DNA from: Thiotrichaceae bacterium
Lineage (GTDB): Bacteria > Pseudomonadota > Gammaproteobacteria > Thiotrichales > Thiotrichaceae
Assembly: GCA_027008885.1 (NCBI GenBank)
Contig: JALVDQ010000289.1
Span: 1-9,555 of the forward strand
DNA: 9,555 nt
Reading direction: 5' to 3'
The notes under the pieces are model-generated. The model searched no databases. It saw only the letters and a list, made by a program, of their open reading frames with translations, and was not told where the DNA came from. The position numbers and the translations under genes were made by a program. Positions 6,008 to 9,555 of this stretch are shown piece after piece (the stretch's first letter is position 1; the number at the start of each line of letters is the position of its first letter).

Positions 6008-7426
6008 ATGTCAAATAAAACATCGCTAAAAGCAGCCTTATCTATTGCTGCGTCAATTTTAATATCATCGAGTATCAGTGTAACTGCCTATGCGCAATCA
6101 GACGATGCTGAAATTATTAGTATTGCCGCTCAGCTTGGTCTTTTGCGAAAGGTGCCAGAACGGGAGCTGCCAGATCAAAACTTTCAACAAGCACCTGTCC
6201 GTCAGGCAGTATACCGACCTGCTGCAGTGCGCAGAAATTTCAGAAACCCGTATGAAGCACGTCGCATACAGATACTCAGACAAAACCAGGCACGCAGAAA
6301 AGCACATCTGCAACGCCTCCAGCAACAGCGACTACAGCTCATCAATGCGCGCAGAAACGCGCGTAGGGCGGCACAGGGATACCGCGGTGCATCCGGTTTC
6401 ATCTGGGGACGCATTTTTCAGGGTTACAGAATCCGTAACTATAATTACCAGCCACTGGTTAGACAATTTATTAACCAGTTTGCACACAACCCGCAAAAAA
6501 TCCAGCGCATAACCGAGCGCTCTTCTGACTATTTATACCTTGTAGTGACCGAGTTAAATCGCCGTGGTATGCCCACAGAACTTGCCTATCTTCCCTTTGT
6601 TGAAAGCTCTTACCGTAATTCAGCCTACTCACATGCAGGTGCCGCAGGCATGTGGCAATTTATCCCGTCAACCGGACGGCGCTTTGGCTTAATGCAAACA
6701 CGCAGTTATGACGCACGCCTTGATCCGCACAAAGCAACCCAGGCAGCGCTCAATTATTTGCAAAAGCTGAATCGTGAGTTCAGGGGCGACTGGTTACTCA
6801 CTCTCGCTGCTTATAATGCGGGTGAGCGCCGTGTTCATCTCGCAATTGAAGCAAATATAGAACAAGGTCTGCCCACAGATTTCTGGCACCTTGATCTTCC
6901 CAGAGAAACAAAACAATATGTACCTCGACTGCTGGCTTACAAGGAAATCCTGAGCCATCCGGGAGCCTATGGCCTCAGATTAAGAGGCATTCCGAATGCT
7001 CCTGCCCTCGCAAGAATACATGTAAACAAGCCGGTAGATCTGAGAAAAGCCGCTGCCTATGCGGGAATCCCTGCGGAGAGACTCCTGACACTTAACTCCG
7101 GTTTCCTGCATGGCATTACCACACCCATGTTTTCTAACGGCATTATTCTGCCGCGAAGCCATGCAAACGTGTTAAACCAGATTATTCGTGATCTTCCCCC
7201 TGCACCCGATGTGCATCGCAAATACGCCTATCGCAAGTCAAGCCGACGTGGACGCTATGTACGCTACAGGGTAAAGCCGGGTGACAACCTTTACCGCATA
7301 GCCAGAAAGCATGGAACAACCGTAAGAAAAATCAAACGTCTTAACAAGATTAACGGAAACAGGATTAAACCTGGCATCAGTTTAATCATTGCAAAAAGCA
7401 GACGTTCGAGAAAAAGCTATTCCTGA
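6008..7426 (+). CDS. mltD: MltD-like membrane-bound/periplasmic lytic murein transglycosylase with LysM
   Basis: From ATG 6008 this is 472 residues. A signal peptide with a hydrophobic core (residues 9-24) ends in A-Y-A before Gln30, a signal peptidase I type site; no lipobox cysteine is present, whereas E. coli MltD is a lipoprotein. Residues 64-127 are very basic, with 17 Arg and one Lys against a single Glu, probably a long helix. The SLT catalytic domain spans about 170-320: L-A-Y-L-P-F-V-E-S-S-Y (catalytic Glu199), G-A-A-G-M-W-Q-F-I-P-S-T-G, and L-A-A-Y-N-A-G. One LysM domain (about 418-463, Y-R-V-K-P-G-D-N-L-Y-R-I-A-R-K-H-G) should bind peptidoglycan; a degenerate repeat may lie near 338-382. 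The enzyme cuts the glycan strand, forming 1,6-anhydromuramic ends. A TTG at 5990 would add six residues but lies inside the Shine-Dalgarno repeat. The gene diverges from the methyltransferase; gloB, usual between them, is absent. Confidence 0.92.
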   Translation: MSNKTSLKAALSIAASILISSSISVTAYAQSDDAEIISIAAQLGLLRKVPERELPDQNFQQAPVRQAVYRPAAVRRNFRNPYEARRIQILRQNQARRKAHLQRLQQQRLQLINARRNARRAAQGYRGASGFIWGRIFQGYRIRNYNYQPLVRQFINQFAHNPQKIQRITERSSDYLYLVVTELNRRGMPTELAYLPFVESSYRNSAYSHAGAAGMWQFIPSTGRRFGLMQTRSYDARLDPHKATQAALNYLQKLNREFRGDWLLTLAAYNAGERRVHLAIEANIEQGLPTDFWHLDLPRETKQYVPRLLAYKEILSHPGAYGLRLRGIPNAPALARIHVNKPVDLRKAAAYAGIPAERLLTLNSGFLHGITTPMFSNGIILPRSHANVLNQIIRDLPPAPDVHRKYAYRKSSRRGRYVRYRVKPGDNLYRIARKHGTTVRKIKRLNKINGNRIKPGISLIIAKSRRSRKSYS

Positions 7427-7444
7427 ATCAGAAAAGACCAGGTT

Positions 7445-7477
7445 TTGTATGTCGGGTTAGCGTAACCCGACATACAA
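7445..7477. repeat. Perfect 15-bp intergenic palindrome (REP-like)
   Basis: TTGTATGTCGGGTTA (7445-7459) is followed by GCG and the exact reverse complement (7463-7477). The stem lies 18 bases after the mltD stop codon. No T-run follows, so it is not a classic intrinsic terminator, though such a stem could protect the 3' end of the mltD messenger. The GTCGGGTTA/TAACCCGAC core resembles palindromic repeats scattered between genes in many proteobacteria. The following bases to about 7515 (GCTGGATTACGC and onward) look like half of a second palindrome whose other arm is missing. Confidence 0.75.
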
Positions 7478-7525
7478 CTCCCTGGCGCTTTGCTGGATTA
7501 CGCTTGGTTGCGAAACAGAAGCAAA

Positions 7526-8134
7526 ATGAATCAACCAAAAAAACAAAAACAGACACTTCGTCAAATCTTAAGAAAAAAAAGAAGTCTTTTAAGCAACACC
7601 GAACTGCAACAAAAATCCCGTCAAATCTGCAAGCAAATTATTGACTCGGAGCTGTTTAAATCAGCCCGAAACGTAGGCTTTTACCATGCCGTAGGAGGTG
7701 AAGCAGACCCGTCCTGTCTGTGCCAGACGCATCAGAACAAGCAGTTCTTCCTGCCAGTCCTTAGCGCAAGGGGCACAACTGACAAACCAGATAGCTTGCT
7801 GTTTTGTCCAATATCAGCAAACACCCAATATCAGCATAACCGCTTTAAAATACCTGAACCCGTTTACACCCCGGATCAGCTAATCACAGCAGATGAGCTG
7901 GATTTGCTCATTATGCCTCTGGTGGGTTTTGACAAGAATGGCAATCGCCTTGGCATGGGCGGCGGTTTTTATGATCGCAGCCTTGCATTCAAGCAAAACC
8001 AGACAAACAGCAAGCCCGCACTCTTAGGCTTTGCCTATGATTTTCAGGAGCTTGAACAATTAAACAGCGAACCCTGGGATATCAGACTCGAATGGATAGC
8101 AACAGAAAGTGTTTTGTTTAAATGCAGGGCTTGA
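7526..8134 (+). CDS. 5-formyltetrahydrofolate cyclo-ligase (5,10-methenyltetrahydrofolate synthetase)
   Basis: From ATG 7526 the product is 202 residues, the usual size for this family (YgfA/FAU1 in E. coli). It converts 5-formyltetrahydrofolate to 5,10-methenyltetrahydrofolate using ATP, returning folate to the one-carbon pool. The N-terminal K-Q-T-L-R-Q-I-L-R-K-K-R-S-L-L is the expected basic start, F-Y-H-A-V-G-G-E-A-D (52-61) holds the substrate-site Glu, F-K-I-P-E-P is at 107-112, and P-L-V-G-F-D-K-N-G-N-R-L-G-M-G-G-G-F-Y-D-R (131-151) is the family's nucleotide-binding signature. The C-terminal W-D-I-R-L-E-W-I-A-T-E is also conserved. The frame is open to a TTG at 7490, but that stretch is repeat-derived DNA, so the ATG is preferred; its ribosome binding site (AGAAG) is weak. 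In E. coli 6S RNA lies just upstream of this gene; the gap here is too short for it. Confidence 0.93.
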   Translation: MNQPKKQKQTLRQILRKKRSLLSNTELQQKSRQICKQIIDSELFKSARNVGFYHAVGGEADPSCLCQTHQNKQFFLPVLSARGTTDKPDSLLFCPISANTQYQHNRFKIPEPVYTPDQLITADELDLLIMPLVGFDKNGNRLGMGGGFYDRSLAFKQNQTNSKPALLGFAYDFQELEQLNSEPWDIRLEWIATESVLFKCRA

Positions 8135-8157
8135 GCGCACAAAATGTATAAAAAAAG

Positions 8158-8169
8158 GGGGGGATGGGT
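8158..8169. repeat. Short G-rich intergenic repeat, copy 2
   Basis: GGGGGGATGGGT here is identical to 3859-3870. It follows seven A (8150-8156) and forms part of a run of seven G (8157-8163), in the gap before ispH. An ATG inside it (8164) is in frame with ispH. The homopolymer runs could be prone to slippage, but no reading frame depends on them if ispH starts at 8206. Confidence 0.4.
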
Positions 8170-8205
8170 TATATTTCCTGTTTTCAGGATACGTCACAGG
8201 TCAAA

Positions 8206-9153
8206 ATGAAAGTAACCCTAGCTAATCCCCGAGGTTTTTGTGCAGGCGTTGATCGAGCCATTGAAATCGTGAATCGTGCCATTGATTTGCTCGGTGCGCC
8301 TATCTATGTTCGCCATGAGGTAGTGCATAACCGTTTTGTGGTCAACAACCTTAAAAACAAAGGTGCAATCTTTGTCAACGAGCTGGATGAAGTACCCGAT
8401 GGTGAAACGGTTATTTTTAGTGCTCACGGAGTCTCACGGGCAGTACAGAACAAAGCCAGAGAGCGCGACCTGAAAGTATTTGATGCAACCTGCCCGCTGG
8501 TCACCAAAGTACACATGGAAGTTCTGCGTTACAGCAGGGAAGGACGCGAAACCATACTTATCGGTCACAAGGGACATCCCGAAGTCGAGGGAACCATGGG
8601 GCAGTACGATAAAAGCTTTGGCGGCAATATTTATCGTGTGGATTCAACCGCTGAAGTTGAAAAGCTAAAAATCAAAAATCCAGACAAATTAAGTTTTGTC
8701 ACTCAAACCACACTCTCTATTGATGATACCGCGATTATCATTGACAAGTTACGGCAACGTTTTCCTGAGATAAAAGGTCCCAAAAAGAATGATATTTGCT
8801 ATGCCACGCAAAATCGCCAGGACGCACTGAAGAAACTCGCTGCACAATCCGACATCGTTCTGGTAGTAGGCTCACCCAATAGCTCAAATTCAAATCGCCT
8901 GCGTGAACTTTCCGAAAAAATGGGAACACCCGCCTATTTGATTGATGATGCCAATGACATCAGAAAAGAATGGTTTTCAACAAATGACAAAATTGGCGTG
9001 ACCGCGGGCGCGTCTGCACCAGAAGTTCTTGTCGAAGAAGTGAATAAAAAACTCACTACGCTGGGAGCAACTGTACTGCCCGACGATCAGGGCATTGTGG
9101 AAAATGTTTTTTTCGTACTGCCCAAAGAATTAAGGGATAAGGATACTGGCTAA
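8206..9153 (+). CDS. ispH: 4-hydroxy-3-methylbut-2-enyl diphosphate reductase
   Basis: This 315-residue iron-sulfur enzyme carries out the last step of the methylerythritol phosphate pathway, reducing HMBPP to isopentenyl and dimethylallyl diphosphate. The start [18 protein letters not shown] matches the usual N-terminus, which decides for ATG 8206 over an in-frame ATG at 8164. The ACAGG at 8196-8200 is a suitable ribosome binding site. The three cluster cysteines are Cys12, Cys96 (F-D-A-T-C-P) and Cys198 (N-D-I-C-Y-A-T). Substrate residues His41, His74 (S-A-H-G-V), His124 and Glu126 (G-H-P-E-V-E-G-T) and the S-x-N-S-x-N segment (226-230) are present. Its length is almost that of E. coli IspH (316). 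It follows the folate gene on the same strand after 71 bases with no terminator seen between, so the two may be co-transcribed. Confidence 0.97.
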   Translation: MKVTLANPRGFCAGVDRAIEIVNRAIDLLGAPIYVRHEVVHNRFVVNNLKNKGAIFVNELDEVPDGETVIFSAHGVSRAVQNKARERDLKVFDATCPLVTKVHMEVLRYSREGRETILIGHKGHPEVEGTMGQYDKSFGGNIYRVDSTAEVEKLKIKNPDKLSFVTQTTLSIDDTAIIIDKLRQRFPEIKGPKKNDICYATQNRQDALKKLAAQSDIVLVVGSPNSSNSNRLRELSEKMGTPAYLIDDANDIRKEWFSTNDKIGVTAGASAPEVLVEEVNKKLTTLGATVLPDDQGIVENVFFVLPKELRDKDTG

Positions 9154-9186
9154 TCCAGAAACTCGAGTGCTTCTTCTAATAAGTGG

Positions 9187-9238
9187 GGTCAGTGTACTTT
9201 TCCAGAGTATTCCATGCCTGACAATCATTGCACTGACC
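9187..9238. repeat. Interrupted inverted repeat, 8-bp arms
   Basis: GGTCAGTG (9187-9194) and CACTGACC (9231-9238) are perfect reverse complements separated by 36 bases, about 35 bases after the ispH stop. The arms could be the ends of a small element or form a stem in RNA. Eight bases alone can occur by chance. Confidence 0.4.
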
Positions 9239-9261
9239 ATTCCATTTGGAGTGAGCTTAAA

Positions 9262-9300
9262 AGGACACCCATAATTAAACTAATTATTTATGGATGTCCT
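9262..9300. repeat. Imperfect hairpin downstream of ispH
   Basis: AGGACACCCAT (9262-9272) pairs with ATGGATGTCCT (9290-9300) with one mismatch; an inner AATTA/TAATT stem closes around AAC. Read on the minus strand the mismatch becomes a G-U pair and the stem is followed by CCTTTTAA, so it might act as a weak terminator for minus-strand transcription. On the plus strand no T-run follows, so it is a poor ispH terminator. Confidence 0.55.
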
Positions 9301-9321
9301 AAACTTGCCTGCCCTCCTACA

Positions 9322-9435
9322 TCATAGTTTTTTCTCTTTATCTTCTCTTGACCTTGCTTGAACAATTATATCATTCCACTTGTCAGGGTTGTTATATATT
9401 ACTTTCATTTCTTCAATAGTTAAGTTAATTGGCAT
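9322..9435 (-). CDS. Hypothetical small protein, 37 residues
   Basis: An ATG-initiated frame gives MPINLTIEEMKVIYNNPDKW and then a strongly charged tail rich in Arg, Glu, Asp and Lys, ending K-K-L. It would be a mostly helical, soluble peptide. I do not recognise it. No clear ribosome binding site precedes the ATG, but another frame ends with TGA only three bases upstream (9439-9441), as in a two-gene or frameshifted arrangement. It could be a real small gene, the end of a broken gene, or chance. Confidence 0.25.
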   Translation of the reverse strand: MPINLTIEEMKVIYNNPDKWNDIIVQARSREDKEKKL

Positions 9436-9438
9436 GGT

Positions 9439-9534
9439 TCAAAAACCGCCCTTTTTAGGTAACACAGGCGCAAGAATACCGTCCTCAATATTGTGAAGAA
9501 AAATCAAAAAAACGTAAAAGATAGTAACGCTATT
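9439..9534 (-). pseudogene. Possible C-terminal gene remnant
   Basis: A minus-strand frame of 31 codons without a clear start ends H-N-I-E-D-G-I-L-A-P-V-L-P-K-K-G-G-F, then TGA. The composition of this end looks more like a protein tail than random AT-rich DNA, but the frame is closed upstream by TAA at 9535-9537. I cannot assign a family. It ends three bases before the small frame at 9435. Confidence 0.15.
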
Positions 9535-9555
9535 TTAGTGAGTAATCAGCTTTAT

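Larger units (their letters stand above)
9154..9555. other. Intergenic region without a convincing gene; possible mobile-element remnant
   Basis: No long reading frame is visible on either strand in these 402 bases. The stretch holds two inverted repeats (9187-9238 and 9262-9300), an AAGTGGGGTCAGTGTACTTTT segment (9181-9201) of a type I associate with REP-associated or IS200-like transposase surroundings in proteobacteria, and two short minus-strand frames (9322-9435 and 9439-9534). The association with transposases is from memory and not proven here. The region may be debris of an inserted element or the downstream end of a gene that starts beyond the window. Confidence 0.5.

Noticed and set aside
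6098..6414. Antisense open frames within mltD
   Set aside because: They lie opposite the Arg/Gln-rich part of a well supported gene, whose skewed codons open other frames. The peptides show no family motifs.
7445..7477. Intrinsic terminator of mltD
   Set aside because: The stem is perfect but no run of T follows on either strand; it fits a dispersed palindrome better.
7490..7525. TTG start extending the folate cyclo-ligase by 12 residues
   Set aside because: The extension is coded by repeat-like DNA and has no counterpart at the N-terminus of the family, which begins close to the K-Q-T-L-R segment.
7427..7525. 6S RNA upstream of the folate cyclo-ligase
   Set aside because: 6S RNA is often found here in gammaproteobacteria, but the gap is 99 bases and filled by a palindrome; 6S RNA needs about 180 bases.
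8164..8205. ATG start extending IspH by 14 residues
   Set aside because: IspH proteins start two to four residues before L-A-N-P-R-G-F-C, as from ATG 8206, which also has an AGG at suitable distance. The G-run touching ATG 8164 leaves no spacer.

Overview
The window looks like a chromosomal segment of a gammaproteobacterium with moderately low GC. The main argument is gene order: a YafS-type methyltransferase, rnhA and dnaQ sit beside an mltD-type lytic transglycosylase, the neighbourhood known from Escherichia and Pseudomonas. A type IV pilus minor-pilin cluster of the Pseudomonas kind supports this. I cannot name the genus. I see no prophage, CRISPR array, tRNA, rRNA or complete insertion sequence.

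Region 1 (1-3006, + strand) is a pilus assembly cluster. It holds the C-terminal end of a PilY1-type adhesin (cut by the window edge), then FimT/FimU (GspH-like), PilV, PilW and PilX. All four pilins have a class III prepilin leader and a hydrophobic N-terminal helix. Together they probably form the priming or tip complex of the pilus, with PilY1. PilY1 lies before the pilins, whereas in Pseudomonas it follows pilX. Three of the five proteins carry an Asp-rich, EF-hand-like loop.

Region 2 (3025-5841, - strand) reads, in transcription order, methyltransferase, rnhA, dnaQ, then an inositol-monophosphatase-family (HisN-like) phosphatase. The first three genes overlap by one base or abut, so they are probably translationally coupled. 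The phosphatase follows after 91 bases and is convergent with pilX.

Region 3 (5842-6007) is a divergent promoter region with plausible -35/-10 elements in both directions and an FNR-like dyad between them. A tandem 9-base duplication covers the mltD ribosome binding site. The gloB gene found here in Pseudomonas is missing.

Region 4 (6008-9153, + strand) holds an MltD-like transglycosylase with an unusual arginine-rich insert and no lipobox, a perfect 15-bp intergenic palindrome, 5-formyltetrahydrofolate cyclo-ligase and ispH. These are cell-wall, folate and isoprenoid housekeeping functions.

Region 5 (9154-9555) has no convincing gene. It contains two inverted repeats and short open frames on the minus strand, and may be mobile-element debris.

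Overall this is mostly a conserved housekeeping region. I do not see an undescribed multi-gene system. The observations most worth checking are the EF-hand-like loops across the pilus tip proteins, the Arg-rich MltD variant and the intergenic palindromes.
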